This document shows, in pieces, positions 20,311-29,041 of a stretch of DNA of 64,000 nt (position 1 is the first letter of the stretch; every line of letters starts with the position of its first letter). Location of the stretch: positions 248,293 through 312,292 of the forward strand of contig NZ_QXTG01000003.1 of NCBI RefSeq assembly GCF_003581425.1. Direction: 5' to 3'. Position numbers and translations under genes: made by a program. Origin of the DNA: Amnibacterium setariae (GTDB taxonomy: Bacteria > Actinomycetota > Actinomycetes > Actinomycetales > Microbacteriaceae). Under the pieces are notes generated by a model. That model was not told where the DNA came from. It saw only the letters and a list, made by a program, of their open reading frames with translations, and made no database searches.

Positions 20311-21543
20311 GTGGTCGACGTTGACGACCAGGCCGCCGTGCTGTTCTACGCGCCGACGTTCGACGCTCTGGGCGGAGGCGAGGTCTGGCTCAACCGGATC
20401 GCGAACGGCATGGCCCAGGAGGGGCGGATCATCCGGGTGATCGGGAAGGCGCCCCCTCACGCGCCTGTTCGGCACAGCTGGAACCCTGAGATCCGGACCG
20501 AGTACCTCGAGCCGACCGCGCCGCACATGGACCTGCCCACATCCCGACGCCGCCCTGTCACCGCTCGCACGATGCGGATCGCGAGGACCGCCGGAGACTG
20601 GGCGCTCCGCGGATGGCGTCCGCCGTCAGCCTTCCTCAGCGACGTCTCGCCGACTGCCCTCGATCGGTTGAGCGGTCTGATCGCCGAGTTCGCGCAGGAG
20701 CTCGGTGGCCGGCGAGCGGTGATCGTCTGCACCGACGTCTACACCGGCTCGCACGTCGCAGAGCTGAAGCGGCGGGGTCGCGTCGACCTGCCCTACTTCG
20801 TGATGCACCACAACAGCTTCGCTTCGCTCAGCCGCGGCACGAGAGGGGCGTACAGGCGGGCGGCGAGCGCCGCGGAGTCCTTCATCGCCCTGACGGACGA
20901 GGACGCTCGTGCGTTCCGTCACGACGGGTTCGAGCGAGTCGCCACGGTCCACAATCCCGGGCCGCGGATCAGTGGGGCGAACCACGCGGGCCCTCGCGAG
21001 CGCAGCGTCTCCTGGCTGGCACGGATGACGGACGTGAAGCGAGGCGACCTCGCACTGCGCGCCTGGGCGCGTGTCGTCGGCGACTTCGCCGACTGGCGAC
21101 TCGTGCTCTACGGCGACGGGCCGGAGCGGCAGCGTCTCGAACAGCTGGCCCGGCGGTTGCGGGTGCAGTCATCGGTGGTGTTCGCGGGCGTCACCGACGA
21201 CCCCATCAGCGCGTGGTCGACGACCTCGATCGGCCTGCTCACCTCGAACTTCGAGGGGTGGCCGCTGGTCATCGCTGAGGCGGCGAGCGTGGAAGTTCCG
21301 ACAATCGCCACCGACAGCTCGCCGGGCGTGCGCGAGCAGATCCGCGACGGCGAGGATGGCCTCCTCGTCCGTGTAGGGGACGAGCGAGCGCTCGCGGAAG
21401 CACTGCGCACGCTGATGCGGGACTCGAGGATGCGCCATGAGCTGGGCGCCGCAGCGCGCCGGCATGCGCTCGAGTACGACTTGTCGAGGGTTCTGGACGA
21501 GTGGCGAGCAGTCGTCGATCAGGCGGGCGAGAGCGGGCACTGA
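20311..21543 (+). CDS. Family 4 glycosyltransferase
   Basis: A 410-residue GT-B enzyme. It starts AVLFYAPTFDALGGGEVWLN, a Gly-rich acceptor-side loop. The donor domain contains VSWLARMTDVKRGDLALRAW, LVLYGDGPERQRLEQLAR and NFEGWPLVIAEAASVEVPTI. It would extend the lipid-linked repeat unit. It is the last plus-strand gene of this part; the next two genes are on the opposite strand and converge on it. Donor sugar unknown. Confidence 0.85.
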   Translation: MVDVDDQAAVLFYAPTFDALGGGEVWLNRIANGMAQEGRIIRVIGKAPPHAPVRHSWNPEIRTEYLEPTAPHMDLPTSRRRPVTARTMRIARTAGDWALRGWRPPSAFLSDVSPTALDRLSGLIAEFAQELGGRRAVIVCTDVYTGSHVAELKRRGRVDLPYFVMHHNSFASLSRGTRGAYRRAASAAESFIALTDEDARAFRHDGFERVATVHNPGPRISGANHAGPRERSVSWLARMTDVKRGDLALRAWARVVGDFADWRLVLYGDGPERQRLEQLARRLRVQSSVVFAGVTDDPISAWSTTSIGLLTSNFEGWPLVIAEAASVEVPTIATDSSPGVREQIRDGEDGLLVRVGDERALAEALRTLMRDSRMRHELGAAARRHALEYDLSRVLDEWRAVVDQAGESGH

Positions 21544-21634
21544 CGGCGCGCCGTCAGTCCTTCCGCCCGACCGGCCACGCGCAGGTCGGGCGACGCGCCG
21601 AGACGCTCGTGCAGACGAGCGGGCCGAGCTCTGC

Positions 21635-22996
21635 TCAGCTCACGCGAGAGGCGGTGTCCCTCTTCCCGGGGGACGCGGGTGCGAGTGGCTCCACGGGCCG
21701 GCGAGAGCCAGGCGTGGCGGCTGCCCTCATGGCCGACTGCTCGAGGGAATGCATCGCCCTGCGGAGCGCCGCGCACTGGACGACCAGCACCACCGTCTCG
21801 GCGACGGCGACCGACCACGCCACGCCCGCCGCGGCGGCGAACGCGTTGAACGCGAGCATCAGCGCCACACCTGCGATCGCGCCCGCCGTCGTGCTCACGG
21901 CGACGGCTCGTTCACGGCCCAGGCCGACGAGGCAGACGAGACCCGTGATCTGGCTCGCCGCGATGGCACCCACCGCGATGGCGATCGCCGCGCTGACGTC
22001 GAACGAGACGAAGATCTGCCCATCAGTGACGAGGGACGACACCGCGGGGAGGAGTGACGCGAGCCCGAGCGTCATCACCAGTGCGGTCGCCGCCGCGAGA
22101 CGCAGCGCGATCCGGAGGCGTTTCAGCTGCTGCACCACGTCGCTGTCGCGGCGTGGGACCCACCCCTGCAGGAACTGCGTGAGCGGGGTGATGCCGGTGA
22201 TGGCGATTCGGAGGATTCGGAACGCGAACAGGACCTCATCCCGCCGAGCACCGCCGACCGCTCCGACGAAGACGATTGGGATGTTGGTGTATGCCGATCC
22301 GGCGATCGCGGAGAGCACGCCCGAGGATTGGTAGCGGAGCGTGGTCGCCAATCTGGAGACCGATGTCCTGTCCGGTCTCCCGAACCGCTTGCGCACGACC
22401 GAGGCGGAGCAGACGACGAGGACGACGCCGCCGACCAGCTGGATGGCGAGGTAGAGCGTGACCGAGTGGGTCAGGCCCGCCACGGCGAGTCCGACAAGAT
22501 TTGCTGCGATCCGTGGCGCGACGTCGAACAGGAACATGAGTCGAGCGCTTCCGACCCCGATGAAGAGCCAGCTCGCGCCGAGCGACGGAAGCAGGTAGGC
22601 GACGCTGCCGAGGATCGCGTCAACCGGGCTCAGTCTGCTGCTGACGATGGCGGTGAGTGCGACGACCGGAGCGGCAGCCACGACCAGGACAGCACGGATC
22701 ACGAGCGAGTCGCGGAACTCCTCGGGAAGGTTTGTTCGGTCCATCGCCGCGACCCTCGCGGGTCCGGTGACGCCCCAACCGAACAGGACGAGGACCGCGC
22801 CGATCCCCGCCGTGGACTGGATGACGAGCAGGTCGGCCCAGGCCGCCGATCCGAGGAAGAGGATGAGCGCGGGGACCGAGACCAAGGAGGTCAGGAGCAG
22901 CGCGACGGTGATCCCCGTGAACCCGCCGAGCGCACGCGCGTGCTTCAATCGCGGCCTGTGCGGCGGGCGCGGTCGTGCAGGCATGCTCATGCTCAT
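21635..22996 (-). CDS. Polysaccharide flippase-like membrane protein (Wzx/MOP superfamily), set A
   Basis: A 453-residue protein with about twelve to fourteen membrane segments, beginning after a basic tail (PRLKHARALGGFTGITVALL). Topology and length fit the oligosaccharide flippases that move lipid-linked repeat units across the membrane. Sequence identity with the other two flippases of the locus is not obvious by eye. The C-terminal tail (SRRPVEPLAPASPGKRD) is polar and disordered. It is on the opposite strand from its neighbours on the left and forms a two-gene cassette with the GT2 gene 53 bases upstream. Confidence 0.75.
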   Translation of the reverse strand: MSMSMPARPRPPHRPRLKHARALGGFTGITVALLLTSLVSVPALILFLGSAAWADLLVIQSTAGIGAVLVLFGWGVTGPARVAAMDRTNLPEEFRDSLVIRAVLVVAAAPVVALTAIVSSRLSPVDAILGSVAYLLPSLGASWLFIGVGSARLMFLFDVAPRIAANLVGLAVAGLTHSVTLYLAIQLVGGVVLVVCSASVVRKRFGRPDRTSVSRLATTLRYQSSGVLSAIAGSAYTNIPIVFVGAVGGARRDEVLFAFRILRIAITGITPLTQFLQGWVPRRDSDVVQQLKRLRIALRLAAATALVMTLGLASLLPAVSSLVTDGQIFVSFDVSAAIAIAVGAIAASQITGLVCLVGLGRERAVAVSTTAGAIAGVALMLAFNAFAAAAGVAWSVAVAETVVLVVQCAALRRAMHSLEQSAMRAAATPGSRRPVEPLAPASPGKRDTASRVS

Positions 22997-23049
22997 TCAT
23001 CTCGTCTCGTGGGCGGGGGACTGCGGGGCGACGGACCGCGTCGGTTTGG

Positions 23050-24048
23050 TCAGGGCTGGGCGACGAGGTCGTGATCGACGCGGCTGCGCTGCTGGTCGAG
23101 CCAGCCCCGGGCGTGCTCATTCTCGGCGAGCAGCGATCCCGGTCGCCGCGGCGCCGGTCGGCGGAGCACGCCCTCCGTCACTGCTCGCGCCGTCGTTCGG
23201 AGGAGTGAGAAGGACAGGCCTTGCGATCGGAACTCCGATCGGATCGCTCGAAGCGAAGTCGCGAGGGCTTGCGTGCGAGCGATGCGACCGATGGGTCGGA
23301 GCCCCCATCGGTAGAGCCAGAGCTGGTTGCGCACCTGATAGAAGTACTTCCAACCCAGGGAACCGCCATGGGCCAGCGACTGCATCTCGGGGCTGAGGTG
23401 CACGATTCGGCTGTCGGTGCAGCAGATGGCGCCGTGCTCACTCGCAAGCCTTGACGTGTACTCGACATCGTCGCACCAGATGAAGAACTCGGTGTACGGC
23501 AGTGCAGCCCGGCGAGCGACGCTCAGATTCAGCAGCAGACCGAGAAACGCCGCGCTCGACACGGCGACGTTGCCCTGCAGAGCAGCGGGAAGCTGCTGTT
23601 TGAACGAGCTGCTCGGTGTCGGTGCCCCTGCCACGCCATCATGCCTGCCGGACTCGTCGATCGGGACAGAGGCGAAGAATGCCTTGGTCGGGTCCTCACG
23701 TGCTGCGCGAAGGATGGTAGCCACCGCGTCCGGTTCCGGGATCGCGTCGTCGTCCATGAGATAGGCGTAGTCGTACCCCAGCGCGATGGCGATCTCGACG
23801 CCCCAGGCGAAGCCGCCGGCCCCGCCCAGGTTCTCGCCCGGGTTGAAGACCATCGCACCGCTCGCGGCGGCGACGGCCGCGGTGTCGTCGGACGAAGCGT
23901 TGTCGACGACGAGTACATCGACTCGCCCCGCAGACTGCGACTGGAGTGAAGCGAGGACTCGAGCCAGCAGGTCCGCGCGGTTGTAGGCGACGACGACCGC
24001 GAGTGCGGTCGAGCCGCGGCTCTGCCGGCCGTGCATGTCGTTCGACAT
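23050..24048 (-). CDS. Family 2 glycosyltransferase, galactofuranosyl/rhamnosyltransferase type
   Basis: A 332-residue GT-A enzyme. LAVVVAYNRADLLARVLASL and VLVVDNASSDDTA form the nucleotide site; NLGGAGGFAWGVEIA and YLMDDDAIPEPDAV are close to the GlfT1-type pattern (Gly-rich loop plus Asp triad) found in galactofuranosyltransferases and related rhamnosyltransferases; IWCDDVEYTSRLA gives the catalytic-base region. ATG 24048 follows GGA at the right distance; the frame is open further upstream but without homology. It pairs with the flippase downstream. Confidence 0.82.
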   Translation of the reverse strand: MSNDMHGRQSRGSTALAVVVAYNRADLLARVLASLQSQSAGRVDVLVVDNASSDDTAAVAAASGAMVFNPGENLGGAGGFAWGVEIAIALGYDYAYLMDDDAIPEPDAVATILRAAREDPTKAFFASVPIDESGRHDGVAGAPTPSSSFKQQLPAALQGNVAVSSAAFLGLLLNLSVARRAALPYTEFFIWCDDVEYTSRLASEHGAICCTDSRIVHLSPEMQSLAHGGSLGWKYFYQVRNQLWLYRWGLRPIGRIARTQALATSLRAIRSEFRSQGLSFSLLRTTARAVTEGVLRRPAPRRPGSLLAENEHARGWLDQQRSRVDHDLVAQP

Positions 24049-24469
24049 GGAGGTCCTTTCCAGTGATTCAGGTTGTCTCGTCCGAGCGGTCGTTCGACGG
24101 GTCGACGGCACGGGACGGTCGCGTTCGCCCTCCCGGGTCGCAGGCGCGCCAGGCGCTCCCGAGCCGCTCTCGGGACCTAGGGCAGGACCGAGTGGGTGCG
24201 GTCGACCGGTCAGTCCGGCTGACGCTCCGCGATCGTTTCGGGCGATTGTGACGGAGCCCCCCGGTCGGGGGGTGCACGACACGACACGCGACGCAGAATC
24301 CATCCGAGTCGAGGCATGGCTGGGCAACCGAGATCCCCACGGCGCTGCTCGTCGAGCGGCCCGACCTGTGGCGACCCACTGGTGCAACAAGAGGGCCGCT
24401 CGGTCCTCGGATGTCTGCGGATCGGAGCGACACGGCCCCAGACCGAGGGACGGCGGTGATCGCGTGCTT
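24049..24469. other. Non-coding gap between divergent glycosyltransferase genes
   Basis: 421 bases with no gene I can support. It must contain promoters for both divergent units. The clearest structure is a hairpin, CCCCCC (24257-24262), loop GGTC, GGGGGG (24267-24272), near the middle. No convincing -35/-10 pair was found. The downstream GT4 frame is open through this gap, but the encoded residues have no recognisable fold. Confidence 0.5.
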
Positions 24470-25624
24470 ATGGTGCTTCGCGCACCACGAGCCTCGGAGG
24501 TCATCATCGTCGGTCTTCTCGTCCATGAGTGGATCGAGCCGCACGGCGGCTCGGAGCGCGTCCTCGAGGTCATCGCGGAGACCTTCCCGACCAGCGACAT
24601 CGTCGTGCCCTGGAACAACGCGCCCTGGCGGACCATCACCCCGAGGGTGCGGGAGTCGTGGCTCGCCCGCAGCCCCATCAGGAACAGGAAGGCGGCCGCG
24701 GCGGTCGCGCTGCCGGCGGTCTGGCGCGGCGTCGTCGGCTCCCGCAAGGACTACGACTGGGTCCTGGCGAGCACGCACCTCTTCTCCCACCACGTGAAGG
24801 TGGAGGGTCTGCTCGGCCGCCCGCGCAAGTTCGTCTACGTCCACTCGCCCGCGCGCTACATCTGGAACCCCGAGCTCGACGCGCGCGGCGACGGAACGCT
24901 GGCCCGTGCGATCGGCGCCGCGCTGAAGCCGATCGACCGGCGCCGCGCACAGGAGGCGCACGCGATCGCCGCGAACAGCGAGTTCGTCCGGGCCCGGGTC
25001 GAGGCCGCCTGGCGTCGCGACGCCGTGGTCATCAACCCGCCGGTGGACGTCGACCGGATCATGGAGGGTGCGCCCTGGGCGGATCGCGTCGAGGCGGCGG
25101 AGCGCGAGGTGCTCGACTCCCTCCCGGACGTCTTCGTGCTGGGCGCCTCCCGGTTCGTCTCCTACAAGCGCCTCGACCTCGTGATCCGCGCCGGGGAGGC
25201 GGCGGGCCTTCCGGTCGTGCTCGCCGGCGAGGGTCCGCTGCGCCCGGAGCTCGAGGAGCTGGCCGCTCAGGCGGGCGTGCCGGTGCACTTCGTCGAGCGG
25301 CCGAGCTCGCCGCTGCTGTACGCGCTCTACGAGGCCGCGGCGGTGTTCGTGTTTCCGGCGGTCGAGGACTTCGGCATGATGCCTGTCGAGGCGATGGCCG
25401 CGGGCGCGCCCGTCGTCGCGAACGGTCTGGGCGGCGCTCGGGAGAGCGTCACCCCCGGCGTAAGCGGCGTCCTCGTCGACGGCTTCGCGGCAGGCGAGCT
25501 GCGCGAGGCGGTCGACGCGGCGATGTCCCTCGACCGCGCGTCGATCCCGGACACCGTCCGCCGCTTCTCGGTGCCGAGGTTCCAGGAGCGGATCGACCGG
25601 TGGGTCGGCGAGGGCGTCCGCTGA
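24470..25624 (+). CDS. Family 4 glycosyltransferase
   Basis: A 384-residue GT-B enzyme. It begins VIIVGLLVHEWIEPHGGSER, the acceptor-side loop typical of GT4 mannosyltransferases, with KFVYVHSPARYIWNPELD, INPPVDVDRI, FVLGASRFVSYKRLDLVIRA and FPAVEDFGMMPVEAMAAGAP as donor-domain motifs. The start is uncertain: GTG 24464, ATG 24470 and GTG 24473 are in frame. The stop overlaps the next ATG by one base (TGATG), so both glycosyltransferases are made together. A mannosyltransferase is plausible because manA lies in the same locus (inference). Confidence 0.87.
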   Translation: MVLRAPRASEVIIVGLLVHEWIEPHGGSERVLEVIAETFPTSDIVVPWNNAPWRTITPRVRESWLARSPIRNRKAAAAVALPAVWRGVVGSRKDYDWVLASTHLFSHHVKVEGLLGRPRKFVYVHSPARYIWNPELDARGDGTLARAIGAALKPIDRRRAQEAHAIAANSEFVRARVEAAWRRDAVVINPPVDVDRIMEGAPWADRVEAAEREVLDSLPDVFVLGASRFVSYKRLDLVIRAGEAAGLPVVLAGEGPLRPELEELAAQAGVPVHFVERPSSPLLYALYEAAAVFVFPAVEDFGMMPVEAMAAGAPVVANGLGGARESVTPGVSGVLVDGFAAGELREAVDAAMSLDRASIPDTVRRFSVPRFQERIDRWVGEGVR

Positions 25625-26592
25625 TGATCGTCGTCGACGGGCGGTGGACCGGCCGCCACGGCATCGCCCGCTTCGCGGGAGAGGTCGTCGCCCGGCTGCC
25701 CTGGGCGGCGGAGGTCCGCGCGGACGTTCCCCCGACATCGCCTCGCGACGTCCTGTCGACCTGGCGGCTCCGCCTGGGCCGCCAGGACGTCGTCTACAGC
25801 CCGGGCTTCAACGCGGGCCTCACCCGAGCACGGCAGATCCTCACGCTCCACGACCTCATCCACCTCGATGAGCCCGCGGAGCGGTCGAAGGCGAAGGAGG
25901 CGTACTACGAGGCCGTCGTGCGGCCGGCCGTACGCCGGGCGGGCATCGTCCTGACCGTCTCCGAGACGTCGAAGGCGCGGATCGAGACCTGGCTGGGCCC
26001 GTCGTCCCGGGTCGAGGTGGTCGAAGTCGGAAACGGTTGCGCACCGGCGTTCCTCGGCGGCTCGACCCCGCCGCCGGGCCGAGGACGGTTTCTGTACGTC
26101 GGCAACCTCAAGCCGCACAAGAACGTCGAGGTCCTGTTCCGGTCCCTCGCGCTCCGCACCGCGAACCGGCTGACCCTGGTCACCGCCGACGTGCACCGCG
26201 CGGAGGCACTGGCGCAGCGGCACGGTGTCGTTGACCGGGTGGAGGTGCGGAGCGGGCTCACCGACGCCGAGCTCGCCGAGGTCTACCGTCGGCACGACGC
26301 CGTCCTGATGCCGTCCCTGCTCGAGGGCTTCGGTCTGCCTGCGCTCGAGGCGGTCGCGAGCGGACGGCGGGTGGGCTATAGCTCGGGGTGCGCGAGCGTC
26401 GCCGAGATCGTGGGCGGCGAGGGCGTTGCGGTCGGGAGCGCGGGCGACGCTGAGGAGTGGGCGCAGGCGATGGACCGGCTGCTGGAGGCGGGGCCCTCGT
26501 CGGTCGCCGCCGATCCGGCCTGGCGAGACCGCTACGACTGGGGCTCCGTGTCCCGCCGGGTCGAGCGGGCTGTCACGAGCGTGACCGCCTGA
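25624..26592 (+). CDS. Family 4 glycosyltransferase
   Basis: A 322-residue, rather short GT-B enzyme: MIVVDGRWTGRHGIARFAGE at the start (the 'GIxR' acceptor loop), LTLHDLIHLDEPAERSK, VLTVSETSKARIETW, FLYVGNLKPHKNVEVLFRSL, and MPSLLEGFGLPALEAVASGR. It closely follows the WbaZ/mannosyltransferase pattern. Translationally coupled to the preceding gene by TGATG. It is the last glycosyltransferase of this block before the DUF4012 gene. Confidence 0.88.
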   Translation: MIVVDGRWTGRHGIARFAGEVVARLPWAAEVRADVPPTSPRDVLSTWRLRLGRQDVVYSPGFNAGLTRARQILTLHDLIHLDEPAERSKAKEAYYEAVVRPAVRRAGIVLTVSETSKARIETWLGPSSRVEVVEVGNGCAPAFLGGSTPPPGRGRFLYVGNLKPHKNVEVLFRSLALRTANRLTLVTADVHRAEALAQRHGVVDRVEVRSGLTDAELAEVYRRHDAVLMPSLLEGFGLPALEAVASGRRVGYSSGCASVAEIVGGEGVAVGSAGDAEEWAQAMDRLLEAGPSSVAADPAWRDRYDWGSVSRRVERAVTSVTA

Positions 26593-26645
26593 TGCCGGAG
26601 TCGGGGACTTCGGCGCGCCCGGCCCAAGCGGCGACGCCCCTCGAA

Positions 26646-26651
26646 TAGGGT
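26646..26651 (+). promoter_or_regulatory. Candidate -10 box (TAGGGT) of the DUF4012 gene
   Basis: TAGGGT fits the actinobacterial TANNNT pattern and lies 45 bases before the start at 26696. No good -35 is visible. The same hexamer occurs at similar places on the minus strand before 31486 and 43099. Confidence 0.3.
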
Positions 26652-26695
26652 TCACGGACCCGACGACCGGCCCTCCCGAAAGGACCTCGTTCGAC

Positions 26696-28582
26696 GTGCC
26701 GAAGGCCCAGAACCGCAAGAAGCAGCGCACCCGCGCTCAGCAGATCCGTCGCCGCATCACAATCGGCGGCGTGGTCGCGCTGGTCCTCGGCGTCGTCGCC
26801 GTGGTGCTGCTCACGGTCTACGTCGGGAACCGCGCGCTGATCGCCAAGGACCAGCTGGAGGCGGCGCAGGGACGGCTGACCGCCTTCAAGTCGGCGCTCG
26901 GGCAGCCGAACGCGCCCAGCACGGCGGCGCTCTACGCGCAGCTGCAGGCGAACACGTCGAAGGCCGCACAGCAGGTGGACGATCCGGTGTGGTCGCTCTA
27001 CGAGAAGGTGCCCGTGGTCGGACCGAACCTCAAGGCCTTCCGGCAGACCGCGGACCTGGTGGACGACCTCGTGCACGACGGCGTCGGGCCGCTCGCGAAG
27101 GCGGCGGACGGGATCAGCGTCGAGAGCCTGAAGCCGAAGGACGGCGGGATCGACATCCAACCCCTGAAGAAGCTGACGCCGGCGATCGCGGACATCGACG
27201 ACGCGATCACCGCGGCCGACCGGAGCGCGTCCGCGATCGACACGAAGGACGTCCTGCCGCAGCTGAAGCAGCCGATCGGGCAGGTCCAGTCGATGCTGCA
27301 GGAGGCGGCGCCGGTGACGCACGAGCTGCGCAAGGTCATGCCGGTGCTCTATCCGGCGCTCGGAGGTGAGGGCGCCCGCCACTATCTGCTCATCTTCCAG
27401 AACAACGCCGAGGAGCGCGCGAGCGGCGGGAACCCGGCGTCCATGGCGATGCTCGTGGTCAAGAACGGCAAGATCTCGCTCGGCAAGCAGGGCGACTCGG
27501 GCAACTTCCCCCGCCCGTACACGGTCCCGCCGTACACCCCGACCGGCAAGGGCAACGGCGACTGGCCGAAGATCTACACGGACTACGCGTCGACCTACGT
27601 GACGAACATCACCATGACGCCCGACTTCCCCTCGACGGCGAAGATGGCGCGCGCGATGTGGCGCGATCAGCTCGGCGGCAAGGTCGACGGCGTGATCTCC
27701 TTCGACCCGGTCGCGCTCTCATACCTCCTGCGCGCGACCGGACCGGTCCGGCTCGTCGACGGCACGGTCGTCGACGCGAACAACGCCGTGCCGTTCCTGC
27801 TCTACGACGTCTACGCGAAGAACCCGAACCCCGACGTCCAGGACGCGATCTTCGCCTCCGCCGCGCAGGCCGTGTTCGGCGCCGTCACGAACGGGCAGGG
27901 CGACCCGAAGTCCTACCTCGCGCAGCTGCAGCCGATGATGGCGGAGCAGCGGCTCAAGATGTGGAGCGTCCGCTCCGACGAGCAGAAGCTGCTCATGGAC
28001 TCGCCCCTCGGGAACATGCTGCCCGAGGACAACACCGAGAAGACCGTGCTCGGCGTCTACAACAACGACGATGCGACGTCGAAGATGAGCTACTTCATGG
28101 ACGAGCAGATCGCGGTCACGACCGACACGTGCCAGGCGACGCCGAAGTACACGGTGTCGGCGAAGGTCATCAACACCCTGCCTGTCGCGCAAATTTCTTC
28201 TCTGCCGGAGTACGTGAAGGCGCACCAGCCGCGGATCGTGGCGGGCGGCGACCGCCAGTGGGTCCAGGTGTACGGCCCGGTCGGCGCGAAGCTGAAGGCC
28301 GTGTACATCGACGGCAAGAAGGTCGTCTGGGGGAACGCGTTCAGCTACAAGTTCAACACCGTTTACGACGCCACCGGCCAGCTCGACCACCGGCCTGCGG
28401 TGAAGGGGACGATGTACGACCGGCCGGTCGGCGTCGTCAGCCTGAACATGGGGCCGGCGAGCTCGATGACCGTGAAGGCCGTCTTCGAGGGCGGCACGGA
28501 GAACAGCAAGACGGTCGAGGTGAGCCACACCCCGAAGGTCCGGCCGGTACCGGTCGAGATCACTGCCGCGAAGTGCGGGTGA
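26696..28582 (+). CDS. DUF4012 membrane-anchored extracellular protein
   Basis: A 628-residue protein. Residues 1-22 are very basic (KAQNRKKQRTRAQQIRRRI), followed by one membrane segment (GGVVALVLGVVAVVLLTVYV), so the rest is outside the cell. Residues ~40-200 are helical. The conserved block GARHYLLIFQNNAEERASGG and later DGVISFDPVALSYLLRATGP match the DUF4012 family, which is common beside actinobacterial EPS genes but has no proven activity. GTG 26696 is preceded by AAAGGA. It follows the glycosyltransferase pair by 103 bases. Confidence 0.82.
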   Translation: MPKAQNRKKQRTRAQQIRRRITIGGVVALVLGVVAVVLLTVYVGNRALIAKDQLEAAQGRLTAFKSALGQPNAPSTAALYAQLQANTSKAAQQVDDPVWSLYEKVPVVGPNLKAFRQTADLVDDLVHDGVGPLAKAADGISVESLKPKDGGIDIQPLKKLTPAIADIDDAITAADRSASAIDTKDVLPQLKQPIGQVQSMLQEAAPVTHELRKVMPVLYPALGGEGARHYLLIFQNNAEERASGGNPASMAMLVVKNGKISLGKQGDSGNFPRPYTVPPYTPTGKGNGDWPKIYTDYASTYVTNITMTPDFPSTAKMARAMWRDQLGGKVDGVISFDPVALSYLLRATGPVRLVDGTVVDANNAVPFLLYDVYAKNPNPDVQDAIFASAAQAVFGAVTNGQGDPKSYLAQLQPMMAEQRLKMWSVRSDEQKLLMDSPLGNMLPEDNTEKTVLGVYNNDDATSKMSYFMDEQIAVTTDTCQATPKYTVSAKVINTLPVAQISSLPEYVKAHQPRIVAGGDRQWVQVYGPVGAKLKAVYIDGKKVVWGNAFSYKFNTVYDATGQLDHRPAVKGTMYDRPVGVVSLNMGPASSMTVKAVFEGGTENSKTVEVSHTPKVRPVPVEITAAKCG

Positions 28583-28588
28583 GCGTCC

Positions 28589-29041
28589 TCAGCCGTTGAC
28601 GCGCTCGGGCTCCCCGTTCAACGCGGCGAGCGCTCGGCGGAGCACCGTCGACGACGTCGACATCGTGTAGGGGAAGTAGACGACCTCGACGCCGACGGCG
28701 GCGAACTCGCGCTCGAGCCGGCGGCCCTTCTCGGTCCCGCGCCAGTCGTCGCCCTTGAAGAAGTGGGTGAAGCGGACCTCGCGCCAGGTGTCGAGCTTGT
28801 CCGGCACCACTTCGGCGTGCACGCGGTCGACGTAGGAGATGTGGCTGACGATCTCCATGCGCTCGGCGAGCGGGATGACGGGCGTGATGCCCTTCGTCAG
28901 CCGCAGCATCTCGTCTGACACGACGCCGGCGATCAGCAGGTCGCACTCGCTCTTCGCGTGGCGCAGCAGGTTGAGGTGGCCGATGTGGAAGAGGTCGAAC
29001 GCACCGGCGGCGTAGCCGATGCGAAGGTCCGCAGTGCTCAT
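28589..29041 (-). CDS. TagD-like cytidylyltransferase (copy 1)
   Basis: A 150-residue nucleotidyltransferase. GAFDLFHIGHLNLLRHAK holds the HxGH motif that binds CTP; FKGDDWRGTEKG matches the GDDW block of glycerol-3-phosphate cytidylyltransferase TagD; MSTSSTVLRRAL matches the C-terminal ISTT-like motif. It should make a CDP-alcohol, most likely CDP-glycerol or a related polyol, in the cytoplasm. It is 94% identical (141 of 150 residues) to the copy at 46008-46460. Its ATG overlaps the stop of the GT4 gene by four bases. It is last in a minus-strand operon. The substrate could be another polyol phosphate. Confidence 0.82.
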   Translation of the reverse strand: MSTADLRIGYAAGAFDLFHIGHLNLLRHAKSECDLLIAGVVSDEMLRLTKGITPVIPLAERMEIVSHISYVDRVHAEVVPDKLDTWREVRFTHFFKGDDWRGTEKGRRLEREFAAVGVEVVYFPYTMSTSSTVLRRALAALNGEPERVNG

